A stretch of DNA of 64,000 nt from Lacibacter sp. H375 (GTDB lineage Bacteria; Bacteroidota; Bacteroidia; Chitinophagales; Chitinophagaceae). Below the pieces are notes generated by a model. The model was not told where the DNA came from, did not search any database, and saw only the letters and a list, made by a program, of their open reading frames with translations. A program made the position numbers and the translations under genes. Numbering within the stretch: position 1 is the first letter of the stretch; every line of letters begins with the position of its first letter. The stretch is from assembly GCF_037892425.1 (NCBI RefSeq), contig NZ_JBBKTT010000001.1:4340001-4404000 (forward strand), written 5' to 3'. Shown one piece after another: positions 27,232-36,288 of the stretch.

Positions 27232-29166
27232 ATGAAACTGCTAAATCTCTCACTCACGAGTATTGCCCTCATGAGTCTCTTCAACAGTAATGCACAGGAA
27301 CAGGAAAAAGAAAAAGAAATTGAGTTAGATCCTATTACTGTTACAGCTTCTTTAACGCCGGTAAGTGCTTCAAAGACCGGAAGAAATATTTTAATTATTA
27401 AAGGTGATGCACTGCAAAAACTTCCTGTACAGTCGATTGATGAATTGCTGCGTTATGTTCCAGGTGTGGAAGTACAAAGCCGTGGACCAATGGGTGCACA
27501 AGCTGATTTCACTATCCGTGGTGGTACATTTCAACAGGTGTTGGTGATACTTGATGGCATCCGTTTAAATGATCCGTTAACCGGTCACTTCAGTTCTTAT
27601 ATTCCCATCTCACCTGCTGAGATCGATCGTATTGAAGTATTGAAAGGAGCATCATCTGCAATTTATGGAACAGAAGCTGTGGGTGGTGTAATTCATATCA
27701 TCAGCAAAACATTTGCTAATAGAAAACAACCCAATGGTCATAAGATCAATGTACAATTAACTGCCGGTGATTTTGGTTTATTCAATGCACAAGCCGGTGC
27801 ATTTATTCATCAGAAGAATACAACGGCATCTGTTGGCGTAATTACCAACAATACAAAAGGACAGCAACTGCGTGGTACAAAAGGTTTTTTCAACCTTACG
27901 ACTATTTCCGGTTCTGTTAAACAAAAGCTTGGTGAAAATACAAGTGTTGCCTATCGTTTTGGTTACGATGACCGTGATTTCAATGCACAGAATTTCTATA
28001 CAACTTTCTTAAGTGACACAGCAACGGAATCTGTCATCAGCCGCTGGCATCATCTCAAATTCGTGCACAAAAAAAATAAACATAGCTTTTCTTTTGATGC
28101 AGGTTATAAGGAAGCAAATGATGTATATCGTTTTCGCAAAGCTGTTAGTGCAAACGTGAACAACTCTTCTTTGTTCCAGGCATTGGCATTGCACGATTAT
28201 GCAATCAATGACAAATCAACAATTACCTCTGGCGTGCAATTCATCAGCCGAAAAATTGTTTCTAACGACAGAGGCAACCACGAAGTATCAAATGCCGGTG
28301 CTTTTGTTGTATTGAATCAAAAGATCGGCAAAGCATTGCAATTGAATCCTGCGCTTCGTGTTGATTGGAATGAACGTGCCGGTTGGGAATTGATACCACA
28401 ATTGAATGCATCTTATCGTTACGAAGCATTTTTATTCCGTGGAAGTGTTGGTCGCACAACCAGAGATGCCGATTTCACTGAGCGTTTTAACAACTATCAG
28501 CGTAACCCTGTTCCATCAGGTCAACGTATCGGTAATCCAGACCTAATGTCAGAAGCATCCTTGAGTTATGAGGTGGGCGCTGATTATTATCTCAACTCTT
28601 CATTAAAAATTTCTACCACCTGGTTCGAACGCTTTCAGCAAAATCTGATCGATTACATCTTCACTCCTTATGCAAATATGCCTCGCCAGGTGAATCTTGT
28701 ACCTGGCGGTAATTATTATCTGGCAAATAATATCAGCAAAGTAAACACTACTGGTGTTGAAACTGATGTACAGTACACACATCAGTTTAGTGATAAACAT
28801 TCACTATCGGGTGGGCTTGGTTTTGTTTGGATGCGTAGCCGCAGCAGCGATACTATTCCTTCGCTGTATGTTTCTAACCATGCAAGAGAACTGATCAACT
28901 TTAATGTAATGTACCGCTACCAAAAGATTGCTGTAAGCACAAATGGTTTGTTCAAAGCAAGAAGACCACAACCAATTGCAGCGCCATTTGTTCCTATCAG
29001 TGCAGATTATTTTATTTTGAATACACGTGTAGATTTATTTCTATTGAAAGATAAACTGGGTGTGTTTGTACAGGCCGATAATATTTTCAACCGTCGCTAC
29101 AGCGATCTGCTCGGCAGTATTATGCCCACACGTTGGGTAATGGGTGGTGTAAAAATCAACTTATAA
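27232..29166 (+). CDS. BtuB-like TonB-dependent outer-membrane receptor
   Basis: A 644-residue receptor with a signal peptide ending at NSNAQ. A TonB-box-like DPITVTAS segment lies near residue 32. The plug domain (~50-165) contains DELLRYVPGVEVQSRG, RGGTFQQVLVILDGIRLND and IEVLKGASSAIYGTEAVGGVI. A barrel of about 22 strands ends with LGSIMPTRWVMGGVKINL. The closest pattern is the BtuB/vitamin B12 type, but no cobalamin riboswitch is visible upstream, so the ligand is open. It imports a ligand across the outer membrane using TonB energy. Confidence 0.88.
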   Translation: MKLLNLSLTSIALMSLFNSNAQEQEKEKEIELDPITVTASLTPVSASKTGRNILIIKGDALQKLPVQSIDELLRYVPGVEVQSRGPMGAQADFTIRGGTFQQVLVILDGIRLNDPLTGHFSSYIPISPAEIDRIEVLKGASSAIYGTEAVGGVIHIISKTFANRKQPNGHKINVQLTAGDFGLFNAQAGAFIHQKNTTASVGVITNNTKGQQLRGTKGFFNLTTISGSVKQKLGENTSVAYRFGYDDRDFNAQNFYTTFLSDTATESVISRWHHLKFVHKKNKHSFSFDAGYKEANDVYRFRKAVSANVNNSSLFQALALHDYAINDKSTITSGVQFISRKIVSNDRGNHEVSNAGAFVVLNQKIGKALQLNPALRVDWNERAGWELIPQLNASYRYEAFLFRGSVGRTTRDADFTERFNNYQRNPVPSGQRIGNPDLMSEASLSYEVGADYYLNSSLKISTTWFERFQQNLIDYIFTPYANMPRQVNLVPGGNYYLANNISKVNTTGVETDVQYTHQFSDKHSLSGGLGFVWMRSRSSDTIPSLYVSNHARELINFNVMYRYQKIAVSTNGLFKARRPQPIAAPFVPISADYFILNTRVDLFLLKDKLGVFVQADNIFNRRYSDLLGSIMPTRWVMGGVKINL

Positions 29167-29182
29167 CAATTATACTGTTCAT

Positions 29183-29260
29183 CCCCTCCCGGGAGGGGTT
29201 TCAGTGTGTTTCACACAAAAATGTTTGAAAGGGGTGGGTCAAAACTCACCCCTTCTTTTA
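29183..29260. repeat. REP-like structured intergenic element with terminator
   Basis: Three inverted repeats stand in a row. They are a loopless 16-base palindrome CCCCTCCCGGGAGGGG (29183-29198), a GTGTG/CACAC hairpin (29204-29216), and an AAGGGGTG/CACCCCTT hairpin (29229-29254) followed by TTTT. The last part can terminate the receptor transcript. The CCCTCCCGGGAGGG core resembles dispersed REP-type elements. Only one copy is in this window. Confidence 0.5.
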
Positions 29261-29308
29261 TACAAACTAATTTCTTGATATTTGCAGTCCATAAAAACGA
29301 TTGATCGT

Positions 29309-30835
29309 ATGCATGATTTTATTCAACAACTCGGCATCAAAAAACAGAACAATGGAGTTTCAACTGGCGTGAACTGGTTAACATCAACCGGTGAACTGAT
29401 CAGTTCCTCCTCTCCTGTTGATGGAAAAGAAATTGCTTCTGTTACTTCAGCCGATAAAGCAACTTATGAAACAGTGATTGCAAAAGCACAGGAAGCATTT
29501 GCTGAATGGCGCACATGGCCTGCACCTAAACGTGGTGAAATTGTTCGCCAGATCGGCGAAGCATTACGTGCAAAGAAAGAACCGCTCGGTCGATTGGTTT
29601 CATATGAAATGGGCAAAAGTTTACAGGAAGGTTATGGTGAAGTACAGGAAATGATCGACATCTGCGATTTTGCTGTTGGCCTCTCCCGTCAATTGCATGG
29701 ATTGACCATGCATAGCGAACGTCCATTGCATCGCATGTATGAGCAGTGGCATCCATTAGGTATCGTTGGCATTATATCAGCATTCAATTTTCCTGTTGCC
29801 GTTTGGAGCTGGAATACCATGCTTGCATGGATCTGTGGTGATGTGTGTATCTGGAAGCCATCAGAAAAAACACCGTTGTGCGGTATTGCCTGTCAACACA
29901 TCGTTGCGGAGGTGTTTGCTAAAAACAATGTACCCGAAGGTGTGAGTTGTTTAATACAAGGTGGCAGAGAAATTGGTGAATGGATGAGTAACGATACACG
30001 TGTACCATTGGTTTCTGCAACAGGAAGTACTAGAATGGGTAAAGCAGTTGGTGCAGCAGTTGGTCAACGTTTAGGAAGAAGTTTATTGGAACTTGGTGGT
30101 AACAATGCCATTATCATCAGTGAACATGCCGATCTTAATATTGCCATACGTGGCGCAGTGTTTGGTGCCGTTGGTACAGCAGGACAACGTTGCACTACAA
30201 CACGACGCTTGATTATTCATGAAACAATTTACGATACGGTAAAAGAAAAATTAGTTGCTGCATATAAACAGTTGAGCATTGGTGATCCATTGAATGAAAG
30301 CAATCATGTGGGTCCATTGATCGATACAGATGCCGTAAAAAATTATATGCATGCCATTGAACAATGCAAAGCTGAAGGTGGACATTTCATTGTTGAAGGT
30401 GGCGTATTATCAGGAGCCGGTTATGAAAGTGGCTGTTATGTAAAACCATGCATAGCTGAAGCAAAACCAACTTTCAAAATTGTGGAGCACGAAACCTTTG
30501 CTCCCATTCTCTATCTCTTGAAATACAAAACCATTGATGAAGCCATCGCCATTCAAAATGGCGTGCCGCAAGGTTTATCATCTTCCATCATGACGGTGAA
30601 CATGCGTGAAGCCGAGCAGTTTTTATCTGTTGCCGGCAGCGATTGCGGTATTGCCAATGTAAATATCGGAACAAGCGGTGCTGAGATAGGCGGCGCCTTT
30701 GGTGGCGAAAAAGAAACCGGTGGCGGCCGTGAAAGTGGCAGCGATGCGTGGAAAAATTATATGCGCCGGCAAACCAACACCATCAATTACTCAACAAATC
30801 TGCCTCTGGCTCAGGGAATTAAGTTTGATATTTAA
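29309..30835 (+). CDS. amaB: ALDH7-type aldehyde dehydrogenase (aminoadipate-semialdehyde dehydrogenase)
   Basis: A 508-residue NAD(P)-dependent enzyme. It matches the antiquitin/ALDH7 group, which oxidises alpha-aminoadipate semialdehyde (piperideine-6-carboxylate) in lysine breakdown. The catalytic Cys is in [12 protein letters not shown], the general base Glu in [12 protein letters not shown], and the cofactor loop in [15 protein letters not shown] at 29309 is chosen over an in-frame TTG at 29282. A GATATTTG element at 29277-29284 could be its -7 box. No other lysine-catabolism gene is adjacent. The final [20 protein letters not shown] is typical of the group. Confidence 0.88.
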   Translation: MHDFIQQLGIKKQNNGVSTGVNWLTSTGELISSSSPVDGKEIASVTSADKATYETVIAKAQEAFAEWRTWPAPKRGEIVRQIGEALRAKKEPLGRLVSYEMGKSLQEGYGEVQEMIDICDFAVGLSRQLHGLTMHSERPLHRMYEQWHPLGIVGIISAFNFPVAVWSWNTMLAWICGDVCIWKPSEKTPLCGIACQHIVAEVFAKNNVPEGVSCLIQGGREIGEWMSNDTRVPLVSATGSTRMGKAVGAAVGQRLGRSLLELGGNNAIIISEHADLNIAIRGAVFGAVGTAGQRCTTTRRLIIHETIYDTVKEKLVAAYKQLSIGDPLNESNHVGPLIDTDAVKNYMHAIEQCKAEGGHFIVEGGVLSGAGYESGCYVKPCIAEAKPTFKIVEHETFAPILYLLKYKTIDEAIAIQNGVPQGLSSSIMTVNMREAEQFLSVAGSDCGIANVNIGTSGAEIGGAFGGEKETGGGRESGSDAWKNYMRRQTNTINYSTNLPLAQGIKFDI

Positions 30836-31006
30836 GCATCCGTTAACAGCCTTGACCAAGAGATTTAACGACTTATCTAACAGACGCCTTAAAAGCAATG
30901 AGGGCGGCTGTTTCAGTCAAAAAAATCTGCAAAATGTGGGTAAACGGTATAGTTATTTGCCCAACATGCTGCAACTTTACAGATCGTTTAAAAATAAGAA
31001 AGACAT

Positions 31007-32704
31007 ATGCAGTTAAACAAATTGTTGCTTGTAACATCCGTATTCGCCCTCTCTTCAATCTGTGCCTTCTCCCAGGCTTCTGTAAAAGAAGATCAGTTTA
31101 AAGGCTGGCATCTTAAAAACAAATCATCAGATGGGTTTTACGGCATCAGCCTGGACCAGGCATTTGAGTTTGTGAAAAACAGGAAAAGTACAACCGTAAT
31201 CGTTGCGGTGATCGATAGTGGTATTGATACTTTGCACGAAGATCTGAAACCGGTATTGTGGCGAAACCCAAAAGAAATTCCGAACAATGGAATTGACGAA
31301 GATAAGAATGGCTATGTAGATGATTACTTTGGCTGGAATTTTCTTGGAGGCAAAGATGGCAAGAATGTAAAAGAAGATTCTTATGAAGCTGCCCGCCTTT
31401 ATCATGCATTGAAACCAAAATATGGTGGAACAGTAGATGAAAGCAAATTATCTGCAATAGAAAAAGAAGAATACCGCATTTTCAAAAAAGCACAGGGCGA
31501 CATTGAACATGGTTCAACTGAAGCACAAACCCAGGTGGTCTTCCTGCGTGGTTTATATAACAAATCCACTCTTGCTGATAGTTTATTGAAACTGAAATTT
31601 AAACCTGAATATACCGGTAATGATCTCGCATCATTTAAACCAGCTAATTCAAAAGAAGCTGATGCAAAATCAACCATGTTTGCGTTGTTCAAAGGTTTTG
31701 AGTTGATGGATGCCAACAACGAATTCATCATCAAAGAATTTACAAGTTATTATAAAGGACAGGAGAAAAAAGCAGAAGCTCCAACTATTGCACCGAAAGA
31801 TTACCGTGGTGAAATTGTAAAAGATAACTACTACGATTTCAACGATCGTTTTTATGGCAACCCTGATGTAATGGCCAACACTCCTTTCCACGGTACGCAT
31901 GTGGCTGGAATTATTGCAGCTGCTCGTAACAATGGCATTGGTGTTGATGGTGTGGCAAACGATGTACGCATCATGAGCATCCGTGCAGTACCTGATGGAG
32001 ATGAGCACGATAAAGATATTGCACTCGCTATCCGTTATGCAGTTGATAATGGTGCGAAGGTGATCAACATGAGTTTTGGTAAAAGCTTTTCACCGCAAAA
32101 GAAATGGGTTGATGATGCAGTACGCTATGCACAAAGCAAAGGCGTATTGTTAGTTCATGCTGCAGGTAACGATGGAAAGAATGTTGACAGTTCTGAAAAC
32201 TATCCTAACCCAAACATAGTTGAAACAAAAATGAAAGCTCCCAACTTTATTACCGTTGGTGCAAGTGGCGATCCTAAAACAGGTGGTCTTGCTGCTGATT
32301 TCAGCAATTATGGAAAAAAGGAAGTGGATGTATTTGCTCCGGGTGTAAAGATCTATTCAACCATTCCTGGTGGAAATACATATGGTTTTGCACAGGGTAC
32401 CAGTATGGCAAGCCCCGTTGTAGCAGGTTTGGCTGCATTCATTCTCTCCTACTACCCTGATCTTACACCGGAGCAGGTAAAATATTGTATTGAGAAAGGT
32501 GCACAAAATCCAAACATGCAGGTTACAAAACCCGGCAGTGAGGAGAAGGAAGATTTTGCAAACTTCAGTCGCACAGGTGGGTTGTTGAACGCATACGAAG
32601 CAGTGAAAATTGCTGCTACTTTAAAAGGTGAACGTAAAGAAACAGTACAACCTTCGCCTAAGCCGCAACCAAAACCAAAAGTTAAGAAATCGAAAAAAGG
32701 ATAA
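31007..32704 (+). CDS. Secreted subtilisin-family serine protease (S8)
   Basis: A 565-residue protease with a signal peptide (LLLVTSVFALSSICAFSQ). The catalytic Asp is in AVIDSGIDTLHEDL (~residue 69), His in FHGTHVAGIIAA (~298), and Ser in GTSMASPVVAG (~465). About 200 residues are inserted between the Asp and His motifs, including a Lys-rich helical stretch, which is characteristic of Bacteroidota S8 enzymes. The last ~25 residues are a PKPQPKPK basic tail. It probably acts in the periplasm or outside the cell. Confidence 0.9.
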   Translation: MQLNKLLLVTSVFALSSICAFSQASVKEDQFKGWHLKNKSSDGFYGISLDQAFEFVKNRKSTTVIVAVIDSGIDTLHEDLKPVLWRNPKEIPNNGIDEDKNGYVDDYFGWNFLGGKDGKNVKEDSYEAARLYHALKPKYGGTVDESKLSAIEKEEYRIFKKAQGDIEHGSTEAQTQVVFLRGLYNKSTLADSLLKLKFKPEYTGNDLASFKPANSKEADAKSTMFALFKGFELMDANNEFIIKEFTSYYKGQEKKAEAPTIAPKDYRGEIVKDNYYDFNDRFYGNPDVMANTPFHGTHVAGIIAAARNNGIGVDGVANDVRIMSIRAVPDGDEHDKDIALAIRYAVDNGAKVINMSFGKSFSPQKKWVDDAVRYAQSKGVLLVHAAGNDGKNVDSSENYPNPNIVETKMKAPNFITVGASGDPKTGGLAADFSNYGKKEVDVFAPGVKIYSTIPGGNTYGFAQGTSMASPVVAGLAAFILSYYPDLTPEQVKYCIEKGAQNPNMQVTKPGSEEKEDFANFSRTGGLLNAYEAVKIAATLKGERKETVQPSPKPQPKPKVKKSKKG

Positions 32705-32716
32705 CACTTTGAATAT

Positions 32717-32740
32717 AAAACCCGCTTTTCGGCGGGTTTT
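32717..32740 (+). terminator. Intrinsic terminator of the subtilase gene
   Basis: Arms AAAACCCGC/GCGGGTTTT enclose TTTTCG and are followed by CTTTTT. Confidence 0.78.
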
Positions 32741-32802
32741 CTTTTTATGTTTACAATATCTACGACAGTTTGCTGTTATGCATATTCCAAAACCTGATTA
32801 TC

Positions 32803-33312
32803 ATGTCACGACCAACCACTAACGACTACGCTCCTTTTTATCACAACTATGTAATGAATGTACAGGAAGATGATGTGAAGAAAGCTTTCGAAAATCAATT
32901 TGCAGTACTCGATTCTTTTCTTGCATCAATACCGGATTCAAAAGCCGATCATGCTTATGCAGAAGGTAAATGGACGGTGAAACAATTACTGCAACATATG
33001 ATCGATGCAGAACGCATTTTCACACACCGTGCATTATGGTTTGCCCGCCAGAGTGCAGCTCCATTAAGCGGTTTCGATGAAAATGAATATGCCGCCATTG
33101 CTGATGTAAGCAAACGCACGATACAATCATTGGCCGATGAGTTCAGAGCCGTTCGTAAGAGCAGCGAGTTTCTGTTCAATAGTTTCTCCTGGAAAGAATT
33201 AAATACCAGTGGCATGGCCAATAACAACTCCATTACAGTGAATGCAATGGGGTTCGTAACACTGGGTCACTTCCTCCATCATAAACGGATATTAGAAGAA
33301 CGATACTTATAA
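32803..33312 (+). CDS. DinB-family four-helix-bundle protein
   Basis: A 169-residue protein of the DinB/YfiT-like superfamily, which binds metal with three histidines. Candidate ligands are the His in LLQHMIDAERIFTHR and the two in LGHFLHHKRILEERYL. Some members are thiol-S-transferases, but this role is not shown here. ATG at 32803 (SRPTTNDYAPFYHNYV) is preferred to an upstream start that lies in the spacer. The gene ends just before RNase P RNA, which is on the other strand. Confidence 0.85.
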   Translation: MSRPTTNDYAPFYHNYVMNVQEDDVKKAFENQFAVLDSFLASIPDSKADHAYAEGKWTVKQLLQHMIDAERIFTHRALWFARQSAAPLSGFDENEYAAIADVSKRTIQSLADEFRAVRKSSEFLFNSFSWKELNTSGMANNNSITVNAMGFVTLGHFLHHKRILEERYL

Positions 33313-33318
33313 AAAAGG

Positions 33319-33346
33319 TCAGGCTTCCGTTGTAACGGAAGCCTGA
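33319..33346 (-). terminator. Strong terminator of RNase P RNA (bidirectional)
   Basis: Perfect 13-base arms TCAGGCTTCCGTT/AACGGAAGCCTGA enclose only two bases. TTTTTT follows on the minus strand, and a shorter T-run lies on the plus side for the DinB gene. Confidence 0.8.
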
Positions 33347-33358
33347 TGTTTTAAAATA

Positions 33359-33700
33359 CTGTAAACCTGTAAGCCGGATTTTGTCGTGAGCTATCATTTA
33401 TCTGTCCAACAACTTACGCTGAAGGATCAATCTGCCTACCCTCCGTCATCGAACGAGCCGTTCTCAAGCGACGGTATATGTGGCATTTCAGCACGTAAGG
33501 TTTACCCTGCTGTAACATTGCTGTTATAACCCGTAGGCTCTTACTCTACGTTTTCACCTTTTCCACACAAGTGTGGTAGTTATTTTCTGTGGCACTTTCT
33601 GTTGCTTCTTTCGAAACACCCGGCTCTTCACCGGTACGTTGCTCTGTGCTGTCCGGACTTTCCTATCCCGCCGAAACGGGAACGATAGCTTAGTTTACAG
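33359..33700 (-). ncRNA. rnpB: RNase P RNA (bacterial class A)
   Basis: A 342-base RNA on the minus strand. The ends CTGTAAAC and GTTTACAG pair to form P1. The 5' part contains GGAAAGTCCGGAC. The 3' part contains AAAATCCGGCTTACAG, the conserved region that pairs in P4/P1. The internal GAGTAAGAGCCTACGGG-like and GGGTAGGCAG segments are also typical. RNase P trims the 5' leaders of pre-tRNAs. An exact -7 box ends six bases upstream, placing the start of transcription at the first base of P1. Confidence 0.95.
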
Positions 33701-33706
33701 TAAAAG

Positions 33707-33714
33707 CAAAAATA
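33707..33714 (-). promoter_or_regulatory. -7 promoter element of rnpB
   Basis: TATTTTTG, followed by C, is an exact match six bases before the RNase P RNA 5' end. This pairing of a promoter with an independently predicted RNA end supports the TAnnTTTG consensus for this genome. Confidence 0.75.
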
Positions 33715-33750
33715 CAAAAGCTTAACCAGGTATGGCATACATAACACCAG

Positions 33751-33777
33751 AAAAAATCCCCCAACCGAAGTTGAGGG
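33751..33777 (-). terminator. Intrinsic terminator of the bacilliredoxin gene
   Basis: On the minus strand, CCCTCAAC and GTTGGGGG pair (one G-U pair) around a TTCG tetraloop. ATTTTTT follows. Confidence 0.72.
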
Positions 33778-33805
33778 ACAACACAATAAAAACTAAATAA
33801 GTTTA

Positions 33806-34222
33806 TCAATTGCAATGCTCTTCGAATGCACTGATGAGGTTTTGTGCGATCATTTGAGCGGGACGTCCTTCAATGTTGTGACGTTCAATAAAATGAACCA
33901 ACTGACCATCTTTGAACAAAGCAATTGCGGGTGAACTTGGAGGATATGGCAACAAATGTTCACGGATCTTTTTCACTGCATCAATATCAAAGCCAGCAAA
34001 ACTGGTTAACAAATGATCAGGACGTTTTGTGCTGTTATTGACAGCCATCAACACACCTGGTCTTGCACTACCTGCTGCACAACCGCATACTGAATTAATA
34101 AAAACGAGACTCGTTCCTTTCTGCGTTAAGGCACTGTCAACCGACTCTGCTGATAACAATTCATCAAAACCACCTTCGGTCATTTCCCCTTTCATGGGTA
34201 ATACTATTTCTGCTGGATACAT
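33806..34222 (-). CDS. BrxA/BrxB-type bacilliredoxin
   Basis: A 138-residue thioredoxin-fold protein of the YphP/YqiW family. The reactive motif is Cys46-Gly47-Cys48 in VCGCAAG. Conserved segments include MYPAEIVLPM at the start and PPSSPAIALFKDGQLVHFIERHNIEGR. In Firmicutes these proteins remove bacillithiol from modified cysteines. Whether this organism uses bacillithiol cannot be seen here. An exact -7 box lies upstream at 34247-34254, giving a short leader. Confidence 0.9.
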   Translation of the reverse strand: MYPAEIVLPMKGEMTEGGFDELLSAESVDSALTQKGTSLVFINSVCGCAAGSARPGVLMAVNNSTKRPDHLLTSFAGFDIDAVKKIREHLLPYPPSSPAIALFKDGQLVHFIERHNIEGRPAQMIAQNLISAFEEHCN

Positions 34223-34246
34223 AGTTGTAATTGTTTAAAATTTATG

Positions 34247-34254
34247 CAAAGCTA
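34247..34254 (-). promoter_or_regulatory. -7 promoter element of the bacilliredoxin gene
   Basis: TAGCTTTG, followed by C, is an exact match on the minus strand. A TTTG lies 22 bases upstream, close to the -33 position. The predicted leader is about 18 bases. Confidence 0.65.
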
Positions 34255-34371
34255 CAGGAATTGAAAATTCAATCAGCAAAAAAAGAAATTTTGACAGAAA
34301 GCTTGCAGTTAAACAGACTTATTGTCGCTAACAATTGTTCTAAAACTGCTATGAAGTCTTAAAAAACCTGC

Positions 34372-34386
34372 TGGAACATCCTTTGA
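34372..34386 (+). promoter_or_regulatory. Sigma-54-like -24/-12 motif before the first Hsp20 gene
   Basis: TGGAAC-N5-TTGA has the sigma-54 spacing of 11 bases from TGG to TTG. It lies 43 bases before the start codon. The usual final C of TTGC is A here. The second Hsp20 gene has the same arrangement. Confidence 0.4.
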
Positions 34387-34428
34387 TGATTCCATACCAT
34401 TATTAAAAACAAATAAAACTTTAATACT

Positions 34429-34860
34429 ATGACAATGGTAAAATTGCACAGCCCCGTTCAGAAAAACCTCAACAACTTCTTTGATGAGTTTTTCAATGAG
34501 TTACCTGCTTTTGGTAAAACAGTGAACAATCTTTTTTCACCTGCAGTAAACATCGTTGAAACTCCTGATGCTTATCATCTTGAGTTGAACGCACCTGGCC
34601 GCAACAAAGAAGACTTCCAGATCTCTGTAGACAAAGGTTTACTAACTATCAGCTACGAGAAAAAAGAAGAAGCAAAGAATGAAGATGTAAAAGTAGTTCG
34701 TCGTGAGTTTAGCTACCAAAGCTTTAAACGCAGCTTTACTGTTGATGAAAAGATCAATGCAGAAGCAATCCAGGCGAAATACGAAAATGGTTTGTTGAAA
34801 TTGTTATTGCCTAAAAAAGCAGAACAGCAACAACCAGTGAAAAAAATCACTATTCAGTAA
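34429..34860 (+). CDS. Small heat-shock protein (Hsp20/alpha-crystallin)
   Basis: A 143-residue ATP-independent holdase. The alpha-crystallin domain runs from about residue 38 (FSPAVNIVETPDAYHLELNAPG) to 130. It includes VRREFSYQSFKRSFTVDE and the end motif YENGLLKLLLPK. A short C-terminal extension carries VKKITIQ, an IxI-like anchor used in oligomer assembly. It prevents aggregation of unfolding proteins. ATG at 34429 is used; Met3 is an alternative. A terminator follows. A second Hsp20 lies at 49541. Confidence 0.93.
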   Translation: MTMVKLHSPVQKNLNNFFDEFFNELPAFGKTVNNLFSPAVNIVETPDAYHLELNAPGRNKEDFQISVDKGLLTISYEKKEEAKNEDVKVVRREFSYQSFKRSFTVDEKINAEAIQAKYENGLLKLLLPKKAEQQQPVKKITIQ

Positions 34861-34901
34861 TAGATTTCATATAGCTTGTTTTAGAGCAGTTGGTTTTGGT
34901 T

Positions 34902-34925
34902 ACCCCGTTGTTTTTACAGCGGGGT
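34902..34925 (+). terminator. Intrinsic terminator of the first Hsp20 gene
   Basis: ACCCCGTTG and CAGCGGGGT pair (one G-U pair) around TTTTTA, followed by TTTT. Confidence 0.75.
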
Positions 34926-34981
34926 TTTTGTTTCTCTTAACATGTGTTTCGGCAGACATGATTATCTTCGCTTCAATCGAC

Positions 34982-36238
34982 ATGAAAGCTCTATTAACCC
35001 TTCTTACCGGCTTGTTTATCCTGTTGAGCACAAAGGCACAGGATATTCCCGATACAGCTCATTCAATTCCGCTTCCAGTGGATACATCGTTGCGTATACG
35101 CAACCTGAACCCTTACTTTACGTTGCATGTAGATAGTTCGCTCAGTTATAAACTGGAGATCAATAAAGAAATCACGAACTATTATTGGTATTTAAAGAAC
35201 TCACCTGTTGGTTTGCGCATTAATAAAGACAATGGCTTGCTGACATTCAAAGCAGACAAAGCTTATTTTCTTTCAGGAAGATTAAAGTATGATGTTGAAT
35301 ACAAAGTACAGCTGGGTGTTCAGAATTTAAATAACCCGGTGGAAAAAGCAGATACGGTGTTTACAATTGTATTCTTTAATACCGAGATCATTCAATCGAA
35401 AATAAGACCATCGGTTTCATCAACTGTTACTGTAGATGAAGGCGATACTGCACGTTTTGTGTTGAATTGTGAGAACGGAAACTTCCCGATCGAATACATC
35501 AATTTCGAAAGCAGCATTCCCATAAAACCGGAATACACGATCACCAAATGTAAAGATGAATTTGTTTGGTGGATTCCTTATGATTTTGTGAAAGATAATG
35601 ATGCAGGAAAAGTAAAAGATTTTCGCCTTTTGTTTATTGGTGCTGATAAATTCAGGAATAAGGATACAGCTGTTGTACGCATTATTGTAAGGGATGCAAT
35701 TAACTACCCACTAAAAAAACAGGAATACGATAAACTTGTTAGTGATTACAACAGGTATATTCAGCAACTGAAATTCACCTTCCGCACACTCGATAAAAAA
35801 ATTAAACATACACGCAATAAAAGAGTGGCGTTTGATATGACATCTTCATCCTCCGCTTTAGCAGGCACCATCCTGAGTACATCTAAAAATGAAGATCAAA
35901 AGAACGTGGGACGTGTATTGCCGGCTGTTGGTGTAACACTGGTACCTGTAAAGGAAGCTGTTGCACCTAATAAAGTAAATGATCAGAATTCTGTTTCGTT
36001 GGTGCGAACAAGCATCAGGCGGTTGGAATATATTCTTCAGGAGAATGGACTGGTGAGCGAAAAAGATCCCGACATCATAACAAAAACAACAAAGCTGAAA
36101 ACAGATCTTAAACAAATTCAGTTGCAGCTTATCGATGTACCGCTTGAAGAGATCAACTTTGAAGATCCGAAGAATGTTAACAAATACTTCGATGATCCGA
36201 AAGTGAACAGAAAGTATCGCAACAAAAAGAAATCATAA
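34982..36238 (+). CDS. Secreted protein with cadherin/Ig-like region, unknown function
   Basis: A 418-residue protein with a signal peptide (KALLTLLTGLFILLSTKAQ). Residues ~40-240 are strand-rich and read like one or two cadherin- or Ig-like modules (YYWYLKNSPVGLRINKDNGLLTFKA; VDEGDTARFVLNCENGNFPIEY). The C-terminal part is helical with coiled-coil character (~250-290 and 340-390), ending in a basic tail. The mature protein is probably periplasmic or surface-anchored. ATG at 34982 opens the signal peptide; the frame extends upstream into the terminator. I cannot name a function. Confidence 0.65.
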   Translation: MKALLTLLTGLFILLSTKAQDIPDTAHSIPLPVDTSLRIRNLNPYFTLHVDSSLSYKLEINKEITNYYWYLKNSPVGLRINKDNGLLTFKADKAYFLSGRLKYDVEYKVQLGVQNLNNPVEKADTVFTIVFFNTEIIQSKIRPSVSSTVTVDEGDTARFVLNCENGNFPIEYINFESSIPIKPEYTITKCKDEFVWWIPYDFVKDNDAGKVKDFRLLFIGADKFRNKDTAVVRIIVRDAINYPLKKQEYDKLVSDYNRYIQQLKFTFRTLDKKIKHTRNKRVAFDMTSSSSALAGTILSTSKNEDQKNVGRVLPAVGVTLVPVKEAVAPNKVNDQNSVSLVRTSIRRLEYILQENGLVSEKDPDIITKTTKLKTDLKQIQLQLIDVPLEEINFEDPKNVNKYFDDPKVNRKYRNKKKS

Positions 36239-36270
36239 AAGAAGCCGGTGAATATTCACCGGCTTCTTTT
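36237..36270. terminator. Bidirectional terminator, 34-base perfect palindrome
   Basis: Each 17-base half is the exact reverse complement of the other, with core GAAGCCGGTGAA. T-runs at both ends serve the two converging genes ending at 36238 and 36289. Confidence 0.82.
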
Positions 36271-36288
36271 ATAATAATGATACTGCTG

